Part shown: one piece after another, positions 40,300 to 50,311 of the stretch
Layout of the letters: every line of letters begins with the position of its first letter
Position numbering within the stretch: the stretch's first letter is position 1
Assembly (NCBI GenBank): GCA_001417715.1
Contig: BBRT01000247.1
Coordinates: forward strand, 1-64,000
DNA: 64,000 nucleotides
Origin: Candidatus Symbiothrix dinenymphae
GTDB lineage: Bacteria > Bacteroidota > Bacteroidia > Bacteroidales > Azobacteroidaceae
Direction of reading: 5' to 3'
The notes under the pieces: generated by a model
Database searches by the model: none
Told to the model about the DNA's origin: nothing
The model's input: the letters and a program-made list of their open reading frames with translations, nothing else
Translations under genes and position numbers: made by a program

Positions 40300-42246
40300 T
40301 CACCATCCCCGATTTTGTTTTAACTGTGGATTATCGATACAATCGCTCTCCGGTATCGGGAAAAAATAGTCGCGCGGGGAAATAAACCTTTGGGTATAAA
40401 TCGTGGTTGGGGTGTAATAATCGTTTGCAGACCTCCCCAGGTGATTCCAACCCTGTATCAGGCGATTATTTTGTTCAGTAGCGGCTGTTTTCCAGCGGCG
40501 ACTGTCCCAAAAATAATGTCCCTCGCAAGCCAGTTCTATTTTCCGCTCCTGCTGAATGATGGCACGCAGACCGATTGGGGTGGTAGGCTTACTCTTATAC
40601 GCCGACTTTGCATGGGTCTGCCAGCTGTTCACTACGCCAACCAAACCGGCGCGCGCTCTGACCTCGTCGATGTACGGATACGCATTGGTGGGTCCTTCTG
40701 CTTCGTTCACGGCTTCCGCTGTGAGCAAGAGCAAATCAGCATAACGCATACTTGGGAAAGGATATATCTCTCCCCACCACGTAGTAGAATTATTGGAATA
40801 TTGAGTATTCGGATGGATAAGTTTTTTAGGCCAGTAACCCGTTGCATTGTATTCACCCGGAGCGAATATGGAAGAATATTCCCCATAGCGAGCTCTAGGA
40901 TACCGACTATCCACTTCTAATCCCGGAGCACCACCTGCGCCGCCGGGCGGATTTTGATCATGATTTCCGTACCATTTGCCGCGGTCGAAGCCCAGTGTGG
41001 AATAAAAACGCGGTTCACGGTCGAAGTTCATGGCTGCGGTCCATTCACCCATTTGGATAAGATATCTGTGGTCGTAGTCGCCTTGGCGAATATTGAACCG
41101 TCCATCATAATCGAAGCTATCGGTCTCGTTAATCGGAACGCCATCCTTCGTATAAAACACATCGACAGTAGAAAAAGGAATGCTAAATAAGCCCTTGGCG
41201 GGATTACTTACTGCGAGTTCTAATCTGGGCATACAGTTTGCCTGAAAAACGGTGAAAGTCGCAGCGTTATTTGTCCATATCAGTTCCACATTCCAAAGTT
41301 TGCAAATCGCCTCTCGGAGCGTATTCACCAGAGCGGTAGTGTCCGAAAGAGTAAAGGGTGTTGTATAATCCGCTCGCTGAAACAGCCGTATACGAGCATC
41401 CCCGCAGACAGCCACTGCCGCTTTACAGGCCTCTGCCGCTTTTGTCCAGCGTGTTGGGTCTTCAGTCTGGTTGAAAAACGGTTCATTATTGTGGTCAACG
41501 AAATTCACCAGTTCCGTATTTCCGTTAAAAAGCGGGCTTGCCCAATACACCAATACTTTCGCTTTTATGGCATAAGCTGCTGCCTTGGTAAAACGACCGG
41601 ATTCCTTACCGATATCCGGGATTATCTCCGGCAAAGCATTGGAGTTGATTGCTTCGTCCAACAATTCCACGGTGTAGGCAAAACAGTCATCCACTTTGTC
41701 GCGGTAAACCCGCACACCCTGCGTGGATGTTGATACAGGTGCACTTTCTCTAACGATACACATCGGTCCGTAATGGGTAATCAGGGAAAAGTGACAATAT
41801 GCCTTAACCAGTTTCACCTCTGCTATCCAGCGGTCTTTTTCGGGTCTCTTCAAGTCGGGCACTCGTTCGATATTGTCCAGAAAAGTGTTGCAATCGCGGA
41901 TAGTGGCATACAGGCTTCCGGGGGTTCCGCCAGCCCACATATCCATTATCGCAGTGGTGCGGTCGTTTTGCCCCAGTCCCAGCACCATGCCGGGGTTTGT
42001 TCGCTCATCTGGCTCTTTGTAATCTTTGTTGTATATCATTTCAAGAGCACCGAGAAATCCGGGTGTAGCTGTAAGACTTGCTGTCGACGGCAATCCATAA
42101 TAGCAAGTGGCAAGAAACTTTTCAGCCATATATCGGTCAGAAAAGGCATTGTCCAAGGTAGGCACCATGTCGGGAACAACATCCAGATAGTCGCACGATG
42201 GGAAAATGAACATCGCCGCGGTAATACATTTTATTATTGTTTTCAT
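40300..42246 (-). CDS. SusD/RagB-family glycan-binding lipoprotein (PUL A)
   Basis: 648 residues. Lipobox FPSC (Cys18), then DYLDVVPD, the standard SusD start. TPR-like helices (WIAEVKLVKAYCHFSLITHYGPM, AAYAIKAKVLVYWASPLFNG) and the late MRYADLLLLTAEAVNEAEGP and IIQQERKIELACEGHYFWDSRRWK motifs are all present. It forms the lid over the SusC barrel and captures oligosaccharides. It is 19 bp downstream of susC A. Unlike susD B, it has no long homopolymer and no palindrome in its signal peptide. Confidence 0.95.
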   Translation of the reverse strand: MKTIIKCITAAMFIFPSCDYLDVVPDMVPTLDNAFSDRYMAEKFLATCYYGLPSTASLTATPGFLGALEMIYNKDYKEPDERTNPGMVLGLGQNDRTTAIMDMWAGGTPGSLYATIRDCNTFLDNIERVPDLKRPEKDRWIAEVKLVKAYCHFSLITHYGPMCIVRESAPVSTSTQGVRVYRDKVDDCFAYTVELLDEAINSNALPEIIPDIGKESGRFTKAAAYAIKAKVLVYWASPLFNGNTELVNFVDHNNEPFFNQTEDPTRWTKAAEACKAAVAVCGDARIRLFQRADYTTPFTLSDTTALVNTLREAICKLWNVELIWTNNAATFTVFQANCMPRLELAVSNPAKGLFSIPFSTVDVFYTKDGVPINETDSFDYDGRFNIRQGDYDHRYLIQMGEWTAAMNFDREPRFYSTLGFDRGKWYGNHDQNPPGGAGGAPGLEVDSRYPRARYGEYSSIFAPGEYNATGYWPKKLIHPNTQYSNNSTTWWGEIYPFPSMRYADLLLLTAEAVNEAEGPTNAYPYIDEVRARAGLVGVVNSWQTHAKSAYKSKPTTPIGLRAIIQQERKIELACEGHYFWDSRRWKTAATEQNNRLIQGWNHLGRSANDYYTPTTIYTQRFISPRDYFFPIPESDCIDNPQLKQNRGW

Positions 42247-42265
42247 AATTTTTAATTTTTAATTT

Positions 42266-45200
42266 TTAAAATCCTATATTAAGTCCTACATTAAACACTC
42301 GTTGCAGCGGATACCCCAGACCGTTGCCCGCCATTTCGGGGTCCCACAGTTTGAAGTTGCTCCAGCACAACAGATTGGTGGCACTGAGATAAACACGCAG
42401 ATTGCTTATGTACGCCTTCTTCGTGAGGTGTTGCGGGATGGTATAACCCACTTCCGCCGACTTAAACCTCAAAAAAGTAGCGTCTTGCATGAACCATGTA
42501 CTTGGTTTGCTGTTGTTATCAACCACATCATTGGACAGACGGGGCCAAAAAGCATACGGATTGCGATTGCTTTCAGACCAGTAGTTGTCGGCTATTGCCT
42601 GTAACACTGCATTTTGCCCCCGTAAACCGTCATCGCCGCTGTCTTTGTAGGACCCGTCGAGAAACGGTTGTATGCGTCCGTTGCCGTCGGTGCTCAGCCA
42701 GAAAGACTGCCGTGCCGAGCCTTGGAAAAAGGCGGAAGCATCAATGCCTTTGTAACCGACAGAAACGCCAAAACCGTAATTGATTTCCGGAACCGTAGGG
42801 TATCCGATGGGCACCTGATCCAGATTCGTGATGAGTCCGTCGCCGTTCACATCCCTGTATTTGATGTCGCCGCCCTGATAGATACCGAACTGTGAGGGGG
42901 AATTGGCAACTTCCGTGTCGTCCACAAACAATCGTTCGGCAACGAAACCCCATTGCTGGTTGATGTTGGTGCCGACTCTCGACAGCCAGGGAGTGGCACT
43001 GCGATCAGGCTCTTCCCAGTCAATGACCTTGCTGGTGGCATACGTAAACGTACCCCGACCGGTAGCCCACAAGTCCTTGGTGAAACTTTTTTCGTAATTC
43101 AGTTCCACATCAATTCCTTGCCCGCTTGCCACGCCCAGATTGGCTTTCATTTCGGGCACAATGCCCATGGTTTTCGGGATGGTACGTACCAGCAGGATGT
43201 TTTCCCGCCTTTCATGGAATCCGTCGATATTGGCAGACAAACCGTTCACAAAAGCAATTTCAGCACCGATATTGGTCTTGTATGCCGTTTCCCATCCGAT
43301 ATTCTCATTGGCATACCGGTTCACACTGACTCCGCCGGGGTTGTATGCCATGGTCGGACCCCAACCGACATTTTTTGTCGCGTTTATGTTTACATCCGCC
43401 AGATAGTAGAACCGGTCGGTGTTACTTCCGATAGCGTCATTACCTACCAGCCCGTAAGTTCCCTTGAGTTTGAACTGCGAAACAACCGGTTTTAAAGACT
43501 CGAAAAATTCTTCATTCGACAGCATCCACGCCAGACCTACCGAGGGGAAAAATCCCCAGCGATGGTTTGCGGCAAAACGCTCGGAACCGTTGTAACCGAA
43601 ATTGAACTCGCCGAAATAGCGCGTATCATAATTGTAGGCAAGACGACCCGAAACGCCCATGTTGCGGTTGGGCAGCGAAAGTTGAAGGTCTGTGGAGGCA
43701 CTGACCTGTTTTGTTTGCCGCATGATATATACCAGCAAGGCATTCAGGCTGTGTTTGTCGTTCACCACAGTGTTGTATTCCGCCGCCGTCTCCAAATAAA
43801 ATGCGGTATTGATGTTCCGGACGCCGGGCGTATAATTAAGGGTCTCACTGCCCGCATTGCTGCCGGTGGGATTCAAACGCCGCAGGGTATAGGAATTGTC
43901 CAGTAAATCGAAGGTGGTTAAATTATAGAAAAACGGCTTGTACTGGCGTGTTACCGTAAATTCCGAAAAACGGTTCATGTTCACCATAGCCCTGACTTTT
44001 AAGCCTTTGGTAAGCATATCCAGGTTCTGCTTCACCTCAAACTGAGTGGAAGTCGTGTTGGTGCTGTAATCCTTGTATCCCTTCAGTGATTCGGCATACG
44101 GGTTGATATAATCGCCGTTTCCGTAATTTCCGAACAGGATATGATTGGCGAACTCAAACTCTCCACCCGGCAGCTCATTATAGTACGGTTTGAACAGCAC
44201 CGGATTTGCCTGTATCACCTTGTTGTACATGGCAGTGCCTCCGTCGAGCGGACCGGTATAGTCGTCAAACGAGGAACTTAACCTCAGTATCAACTCCGTC
44301 GTTTTAGTCACATCCACGTTCACATTGGAACGGACGGCATATTTCGTCAGATTGATATTGGAGTTGAAATTGTTGCGCGGGTCCACCTTCATGTTGCCGT
44401 TGTCCTGCGCTACATTGACCGCCACATAATAACGGGCAATGCCTCCACCTCCGCTGATGCTCATATTGGCGCGTTGATTGATGGTGACGTCGTCAAACAT
44501 GGTGTTGTACCAGTCGGTGGCGGGATAAATATCAGGATAAGTTCCCCTTTCCGTCATGCGTATTTGCTCCGTAGTGTACAAATCCTCCGTAGCGAGCGGG
44601 TTGCGCGTTCTTACGGCTTCGTTGTGCATCCGCATAAACGTGACAGGGTTTGCGACAGCGACTTTTTTTGTCGGGCTTGAGAAAGAGCTTTCCAGTCTGA
44701 CATTGATAACCGCTTTTCCTTCACGTCCTTCCTTGGTAGTAACCAGTATCACTCCGTTGGCACCGCGCGCACCGTAAAGCGCGGTAGCGGTGGCATCTTT
44801 CATGATGGAGAAACTGGCGATGTCGTCCGTATTCATCCGCGCCAAATCTTCGGTGGTCAGTTCCATCCCGTCAATCAGGATGAGCGGGTCTTTCTTGGCG
44901 TCAGCACCGAAAGTGGTAATACCGCGGATGAAGAAGCTCGCGTTGTCCTGCCCCGGCTCGCCGCTCTGCTGGTAGGAAATCAAGCCTGCCACACGTCCCG
45001 CAAAGGCAGTGGTGAGGTTGCTGCTCGGCACCTTCAAATCCTTGGCGTTGATAGTAGTGATGGACGAAATCACACTTTCCTTTTTCTGCTTGCCGAAAGC
45101 GACAATGGTCACTTCATCCAACTCATTCGACTTGGGCTTAAGCGAAATCTCAAAACTCGCTTTGTCGCCCACCGTCACAGTGTAGGGGTCATACCCCAAA

Positions 45201-45527
45201 AACGAAACTTCCAAAACATCCGTCGGCGAAACGTCTATTTTGAACGAACCATCCAAGTCGGTCGCCACTCCACGAGTGCTCCCTTTGATGGTGATGGTGG
45301 AACCGGGGATTCCAACGCCGGTCTCATCGTACACAAAACCGGTAACGGTCTTCGTACGTGCCGAGGGAATTGCCATCTCAATAATCTGCGCCGCCTCTTG
45401 CGGCGCCTCCTGCGCTGTTTCAGCGCGAACGTTTCGCACCCCCCCCCCCCAAGAGAATGCTACTCAACAGCAAAGGCTTTGCAAGCTTTGCAAAGTTCCT
45501 GTTTTTGAAATTTTTCTTCATTCGCAT
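42266..45527 (-). CDS. SusC/RagA TonB-dependent receptor (PUL A), out of frame at a G12 tract
   Basis: The receptor body is intact from GTG 45439 to 42266 (1057 residues): carboxypeptidase-D-like domain (TGFVYDETGVGIPGSTI), plug (GFVYDE... LNEVTIVAFGKQKK-type SusC signature and RGITTFGADAKKDPLILIDG) and a barrel ending in FNVGLNIGF. The signal peptide begins at ATG 45527 (MRMKKNFKNRNFAKLAKPL...) in a different frame. Twelve G on the coding strand (45450-45439) make it stop after 35 residues; eleven would give a continuous protein of about 1086 residues. As written, translation from 45439 lacks a signal peptide and would not reach the outer membrane. The promoter and leader are almost identical to those of susC B. 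Confidence 0.9.
45439..45450. repeat. C12/G12 homopolymer tract in susC A
   Basis: Twelve consecutive C on the plus strand at the end of the signal-peptide coding region. A length of 11 or 14 would restore the frame. Confidence 0.95.
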
Positions 45528-45568
45528 AAAAATTTAATTTTAAATTGTTAAAAAAACATTTTTTTTTT

Positions 45569-45605
45569 GTCGTCGCGGGAGATTGCAGGTCAAGCCCGCA
45601 ACGAC
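45569..45605. repeat. Degenerate REP half unit in the susC A leader
   Basis: The sequence gattgcaggtcaagcccgca, with flanking cgtcgcggg and acgac, forms an imperfect version of the REP arm within the 5' untranslated region, between the promoter and ATG 45527. The same is present at 62272-62306. Confidence 0.65.
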
Positions 45606-45623
45606 ATCTCGTGATAACGGCGG

Positions 45624-45653
45624 CAAAGATAAATAATGTTTTTGAAATGACAA
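45624..45653 (-). promoter_or_regulatory. Promoter for susC A
   Basis: On the minus strand a TTG (45651-45653) and TATCTTTG (45624-45631) have a 19-bp spacer. The predicted leader is about 90 nt long and contains the degenerate REP unit. Confidence 0.75.
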
Positions 45654-45711
45654 TGGATTTGTTTAAATTTTAACACTTGTTTGTGTTAAAGTTTGTTAAA
45701 TCATTATTATC

Positions 45712-45809
45712 GTCATTGCGGGCTTGCCCCGCAATCCCCTGAAAATGAGCCGAATGTTGGGCTACAGAGCGATGTAGAACAGGGCATTGCGGGTCAAGCC
45801 CGCAATGAC
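45712..45809. repeat. 98-bp composite palindromic element upstream of susC A
   Basis: Complete copy with the centre in the opposite orientation to the nfn copies (…gaatgttgggctacagagcg…). It has the same position relative to its susC as the copy at 62882. Confidence 0.95.
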
Positions 45810-45960
45810 GCATCCCTGAGGGGGGCTGGGGGGCGGCGGCGTGTCGTGTTCTACCGAGCTACAATCCCTACGGGATAAAACAAATAATGAACGAACAATA
45901 TTCATAAAACATTCATCTTTTTGACACCCCACCCGTAGGGATGCGGGGTGATGCAGTATC
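45810..45960. other. Gene-free repeat-rich spacer
   Basis: Contains a short relative of the purL C/G element (tgaggggggctggggggcgg, 45817-45836) and an 11-bp inverted pair atccctacggg (45864-45874) / cccgtagggat (45932-45942) around AT-rich DNA. No coding frame is seen. Together with the susC A leader and the 98-bp element, this completes the gene-free stretch 45528-45960. Confidence 0.6.
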
Positions 45961-46365
45961 TTATATTTTTTCCTGAAAGTCGTTGATTGTTACGATATTT
46001 ACTCTTGGAAATTCTATCTCATTTAGTATATTGAAATGCCTGTCATTGGTAACAATATAATCTGCATTTGCGCTTACGGCACAATCCACATATTTATTGT
46101 CATCAATATCTGTGGTAATCAGTTGCCAATTAAAATACACAGTAATTGGCTCTGCTGCGCTTTTTGACATAAGTATTTCGCCCACAACACTTTCGGCTAA
46201 AGAAGACGAATAGTAATGCGACAAAATTTCGTAATATTCATTCAAAATCTCGGTTGTGTAACACAATGTGATTTTTTTATCGCGAAACGCCTGCCATAAC
46301 CAAAAGAATTTTGAATACTTCTGTACAGAAACAAGTAAGCAATTCGTATCAAGAACAATTTTCAT
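45961..46365 (-). CDS. PIN-domain toxin (type II TA)
   Basis: 134 residues. PIN acids are Asp6 (VLDTNCLL), Glu43 (TEILNEYYEIL), Asp94 (DDNKYVDCAVSANADYIVTND) and Asp108, matching the COG1569 single-PIN family of RNases. It is expected to cleave RNA when released from its antitoxin. The start overlaps the upstream small gene by 4 bp. It is located between the ATPase cassette copy 2 and susC A, so it may help keep the region stable. Confidence 0.85.
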   Translation of the reverse strand: MKIVLDTNCLLVSVQKYSKFFWLWQAFRDKKITLCYTTEILNEYYEILSHYYSSSLAESVVGEILMSKSAAEPITVYFNWQLITTDIDDNKYVDCAVSANADYIVTNDRHFNILNEIEFPRVNIVTINDFQEKI

Positions 46366-46586
46366 CTGTTATATGGCGTTCTCATGTGTGTATTTAACCA
46401 TTCGTCCATTAACTCGTTGCTCATTCCTTTTTCTTCCCAAAGATGTTTGCTTTCTTCATCTACTTTTTTTCGAATGTGCATAAGTAACACTTCTTCCATT
46501 TCTTTCAAATGATTTTCGTCATAATTGTACGAAAACATTTGCAGAATATGTAATTGCGTTGAATTTAATGCCGTTGCTGTTGTCAT
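46362..46586 (-). CDS. Putative antitoxin of the PIN toxin
   Basis: 74 residues, acidic and helical (MTTATALNSTQLHILQMFSY, then NHLKEMEEVLLMHIRKKVDE). It overlaps the PIN gene by ATGA and is co-directional. The N-terminal segment is typical of the small unnamed antitoxins paired with PIN proteins in Bacteroidota; no DNA-binding domain is obvious. A caaagata box (46613-46620) upstream, TATCTTTG on the minus strand, can serve as the promoter. Confidence 0.72.
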   Translation of the reverse strand: MTTATALNSTQLHILQMFSYNYDENHLKEMEEVLLMHIRKKVDEESKHLWEEKGMSNELMDEWLNTHMRTPYNR

Positions 46587-46665
46587 AGATTTACATTTTT
46601 AATTACGGTGCAAAGATAAACAAATTAATTTAAACAGCGTGATAATTATGAAATATTTTTTTTAA

Positions 46666-48228
46666 CTAGCACCCTACTATCGTAACGGTTTTCCCCTGCA
46701 CCATTTCTGTTTTGAGATAAATTTTAGCATCCCAATCTATATCGGGGCGGCGGTCGAAGATAAGTAGCCAACCCTCTTTGGTGCCTAATCTGTCCATGTA
46801 GCCGAGTACTTGGGCGTAGCTGTTTTCTTCTGTTTTGGCACTGCGGCGGAGTTTCAGTTCGATGGGGTATTTTTGTCTTTCATATTCTACACACAAATCT
46901 AAACGCTTGTATCCTGCCGCAAACTCACGGATGATTTGCCCGCCGCCGTTGACCACGCGTTGCAGGAAAGCTTGCAAAATCAGATGTGGTGCCGCCTCTC
47001 TGTATTTGTAGCGGTCTATCCATATTTCGCTGTTTTCGCGCCAAAAGGCTTGAAAATCCTGCATAAGACAGGTCATGTCAATATGCCCGTTTTTCAGATA
47101 GTGGGGCATTTGTTGGGGATATTTGCTTTCAAGCAAATCTTTCTGTGAGTCGGCACTTAATGTACGGATGATTACTTCGGCATAAATTGGATTGGCAGGC
47201 ATGATTAACCCTTTACTCTCCTTTATCAGCCCAAGGTCTTTGGTGTAGAGATAGTCGTCCGACTGCGTATGAATTTCCGACAATTCGCCAATGATGACCG
47301 GCTCTATCACCCGCCGCACGCGCTCCTCTTTAAGCCGCTCCAGCAGGCTGTCGATATGTGTGTCGCGCCGCAGGATGATGGTTTGGATGGCTTGTTCCAC
47401 CAATTCTGCCGTCACCGGCTTGGTATAATCGGATTGGAGCATTTTTTCAATCACCTCGCATGCAATGGCGTTAACCAACCATGGCTGTCCCTGCGTTTGC
47501 TTGATAACCAAATCGATAGCTTCTTGTTCAAACACTTGCCCTGTTTCCGCAGTATGCTGTCCGTACAATTCTACTGCCTCCTCTTTTGTGAAATTGCTAA
47601 AAGTCATCGCTTCTTTAATCACATTAAACGGACTTGCGCTGCCAAGCGACTCGCTGTCGGGACGAATCCGCACTTTGAAGTCGCGAATGTTGCGCATGCC
47701 CACCAAGGCGATTGAATGGACAAACGGGGTATTACCGCGCGTATTGTAACCGTCTCTCAATTGCCGAAGGAAAGTAATCAATGTACCCTCACTCAAGCAG
47801 TCGGCTTCATCGAAAAAGATGATAAGCGGCTTGTCTAATGACATACAAAAAACAGTCAACTCATCAACCAGCACACCGGTGTAATTGCTGTAGTCAGCAT
47901 CTTTGGCAAATGTTTCTCCTTTGGGTATGTTCGAAAAGCGAAATTTTGATTGCATCCGCTTGACTATCGCCGGAATACCTTCCTTCGGTTCAATAATACC
48001 CTGCGCCACTTCCAATGAGCAATAAAGCGCATAATACTTGCCTTCATGGTTGATGTGGTTAACCACATCAAGCAGCAAAGTTGTCTTGCCGCTCTGCCGC
48101 GGGGCGTGAATCACAAAATATTGACGTTGGTCAATAAGTTCTCTGATGCCCGACAAACGCGATGAAGCCTCTATCATATAGTGGTCAACTTCGTTGCAAG
48201 GTCCTGCTACATTAAAATATCGTGCCAT
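46666..48228 (-). CDS. AAA-like ATPase with C-terminal PD-(D/E)XK domain, copy 2
   Basis: 520 residues with the same domains as copy 1: PRQSGKTT Walker A, IIFFDEADCL Walker B and RLDLCVEYERQKYPIELKLR nuclease-type core. It is nearly identical to copy 3 (four substitutions in the about 262 residues visible, all in the last 55). DNA identity with copy 3 begins at gaaatattttttttaacta on the 3' side. The upstream TACCTTTG (48245-48252) is shared with copy 1. It lies between GH127 copy 2 and the PIN toxin-antitoxin pair, that is, between the two PULs. Confidence 0.85.
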   Translation of the reverse strand: MARYFNVAGPCNEVDHYMIEASSRLSGIRELIDQRQYFVIHAPRQSGKTTLLLDVVNHINHEGKYYALYCSLEVAQGIIEPKEGIPAIVKRMQSKFRFSNIPKGETFAKDADYSNYTGVLVDELTVFCMSLDKPLIIFFDEADCLSEGTLITFLRQLRDGYNTRGNTPFVHSIALVGMRNIRDFKVRIRPDSESLGSASPFNVIKEAMTFSNFTKEEAVELYGQHTAETGQVFEQEAIDLVIKQTQGQPWLVNAIACEVIEKMLQSDYTKPVTAELVEQAIQTIILRRDTHIDSLLERLKEERVRRVIEPVIIGELSEIHTQSDDYLYTKDLGLIKESKGLIMPANPIYAEVIIRTLSADSQKDLLESKYPQQMPHYLKNGHIDMTCLMQDFQAFWRENSEIWIDRYKYREAAPHLILQAFLQRVVNGGGQIIREFAAGYKRLDLCVEYERQKYPIELKLRRSAKTEENSYAQVLGYMDRLGTKEGWLLIFDRRPDIDWDAKIYLKTEMVQGKTVTIVGC

Positions 48229-48316
48229 AATTCAAAATTTTTGGCAAAGGTACGCATTTAAAATGACTTTTACCAAATACGCGTTCCACACAAACTGCCC
48301 CCCGCCTTTTAAGCCG

Positions 48317-50311
48317 CTATCGACTTAATCCATTCAAATTTTGCAATAGCCAAACCGACATCTTACCACTGCCACGATGATTCCATGCGTAATAGGGTAT
48401 CAATGAAAGCGTTACATCTTTTACTTGTAAACGTCCCGTTTCATTTTGGGCTAATAACTGCGCAGTCGTTTTTAACTGATGGATACCCTTCAGCAAATCC
48501 GGCTTGGTTTCCACCCTGATTTCAGGCTTTTGATTTATCACGACACTGAAAATATCAAAATCATTATCCGCCCATTCGGCACAATAAACAATGGGACCGC
48601 GTTCGATAGATATTTTTCCGCGGTCGGCTTCCACTTTGTCGTTGGCTTTCACTACGCGCGGTTCCATGTCGAAATGCACTTTCACCACGTCGTCTTTTTT
48701 CCATTGACGGGAAATCGCAAAATATCCCTTCTCCAACCGGCTGTCCACCTTGGCGCCGTTCACCGTTACCGCATAATTCAACTTTTTGCCGTCGGCATAA
48801 CTGTACAAATCGCTGGGAACGACTTCCCCCTGCACCCAACCCGGCACGCGCACTTTCAATGTAAATTGCTGTTTTGAACGTGGTGACACTTTAATATTAA
48901 TGTCGCCTGTCCATGGATACTCGGTCGATTGGCTTACTGCTACTTTTTTACCTTCCACATCCAATACGGCATCATTGCCCATAAACAGGTTCACATAGAG
49001 GTCATTATTTTTGACAGCATACACATAACCCGGCAGGGAAGGGATAAAACGGCTGACATTCGACGGGCAGCAGGAACTGTCAAACCACGGCTGGCGGACA
49101 AGTGTACTTCCACGATTAAATTTGAATTTGCTATCCGATTCCAATGGATTGGGATAGAAAAATGTGCCGCCATCCAGCGAAACACCGGAAATCAAACCGT
49201 TATACAAGGTGCGTTCCAGCACGTCGAAATATTTAGCTTCGCCGTGCAACAGAAACAGGCGGTAGTTCCAATAAACATTGGCAATGGCTGCGCAAGTCTC
49301 GTTGTAAGCCGTCAGATTGGGCAATTCGTAGTTATCGCCAAATGATTCGTGTTGATGACGGGCGCCTATTCCACCGGTGATGTAGAGTTTTTTCGACACC
49401 ACATTGTCCCAAAGGCGGTCGATGGCGTGGATGTAAGCCGCATCGCCCGTGAGCGCTGCCACGTCGGCAATTCCCGAATACATATAAACGGCGCGTACGG
49501 CATGACCAACGGCTTCGTCCTGTTCCAAAATGGGTTTATGCATTTGTCTGGTGAAGGCGTCGCCTTTTCGGGCAGTGTAACCCCGTTTGTCCAAGAAATA
49601 TTTTGCCAAATCAAGGTATTTCTTTTCGCCCGTTACGACATACAATTTAGCTAATCCCATTTCTGCAATTTGATGACCGGGTACACGCGCCACCTGTCCG
49701 GGTTTATCGCCGATGGACCGTTCCACACAGTCGGCATAGCGGATGGCTATATCCAAAAAATTCCGTTTGCCGGTTGCCTGATAGTGAGCGATGGCACTTT
49801 CCAGCAAATGTCCCAGATTGTAAAATTCGTGGCTGTATTCTTCCACTTTTGCCCATCGCTCGTGACCTACCCAATCGTGCGGATGTTGCGGGTTCATTGT
49901 TCGGGCGGTAAAAAGATAGCCGTCCAGTTCCTGTGCGGCGGCGACTATGGTGAGCACACTGTCGATGTATCGCACCAGTTTCTTATCCGGCCATGTTTGC
50001 ATGGAATAAGAAGCGCCTTCGATGGTTTTATACACATCCGTATCATCAAAAGAAAATCCGCCCACTTTATAGTCGGGGCTTGGATGGGCTGCCTTGTGGA
50101 AATTTTCATACCGCCCCGTTTCTTCACATTTGCCGAATGCCAAAGGGATAGTTACCTCACGGCTGGCGTTTAAGCGTTGTCCCCAGAATTGGTCGGTCAC
50201 TTTTACCGACGTAAACGGTACGGGGTCGATGGGATAACCGCTGCCTTTCGTTTGCGAAAATCCTGTAAGACAATACAATGTCAATAAGAATAGAATGATG
50301 CTATTTTTCAT
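48317..50311 (-). CDS. GH127 beta-L-arabinofuranosidase family protein, copy 2
   Basis: 664 residues and the paralogue of 32157-34148, with only about seven visible residue changes, one of them at the C-terminal end (NGLSR versus NGLN). The same signal peptide and all catalytic/zinc residues (QHESFG, NETC, SSCCPSN) are kept, so both copies should be active. It is the last glycosidase of PUL B, 22 bp after the propeller gene, and is followed by the ATPase cassette instead of the secreted oxidoreductase found after copy 1. Confidence 0.92.
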   Translation of the reverse strand: MKNSIILFLLTLYCLTGFSQTKGSGYPIDPVPFTSVKVTDQFWGQRLNASREVTIPLAFGKCEETGRYENFHKAAHPSPDYKVGGFSFDDTDVYKTIEGASYSMQTWPDKKLVRYIDSVLTIVAAAQELDGYLFTARTMNPQHPHDWVGHERWAKVEEYSHEFYNLGHLLESAIAHYQATGKRNFLDIAIRYADCVERSIGDKPGQVARVPGHQIAEMGLAKLYVVTGEKKYLDLAKYFLDKRGYTARKGDAFTRQMHKPILEQDEAVGHAVRAVYMYSGIADVAALTGDAAYIHAIDRLWDNVVSKKLYITGGIGARHQHESFGDNYELPNLTAYNETCAAIANVYWNYRLFLLHGEAKYFDVLERTLYNGLISGVSLDGGTFFYPNPLESDSKFKFNRGSTLVRQPWFDSSCCPSNVSRFIPSLPGYVYAVKNNDLYVNLFMGNDAVLDVEGKKVAVSQSTEYPWTGDINIKVSPRSKQQFTLKVRVPGWVQGEVVPSDLYSYADGKKLNYAVTVNGAKVDSRLEKGYFAISRQWKKDDVVKVHFDMEPRVVKANDKVEADRGKISIERGPIVYCAEWADNDFDIFSVVINQKPEIRVETKPDLLKGIHQLKTTAQLLAQNETGRLQVKDVTLSLIPYYAWNHRGSGKMSVWLLQNLNGLSR

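Noticed and set aside
45693-45878. Small frame encoding HCGLAPQSP...GIAGQARND
   Set aside because: It is a translation of the 98-bp repeat itself, without promoter or conserved extension.
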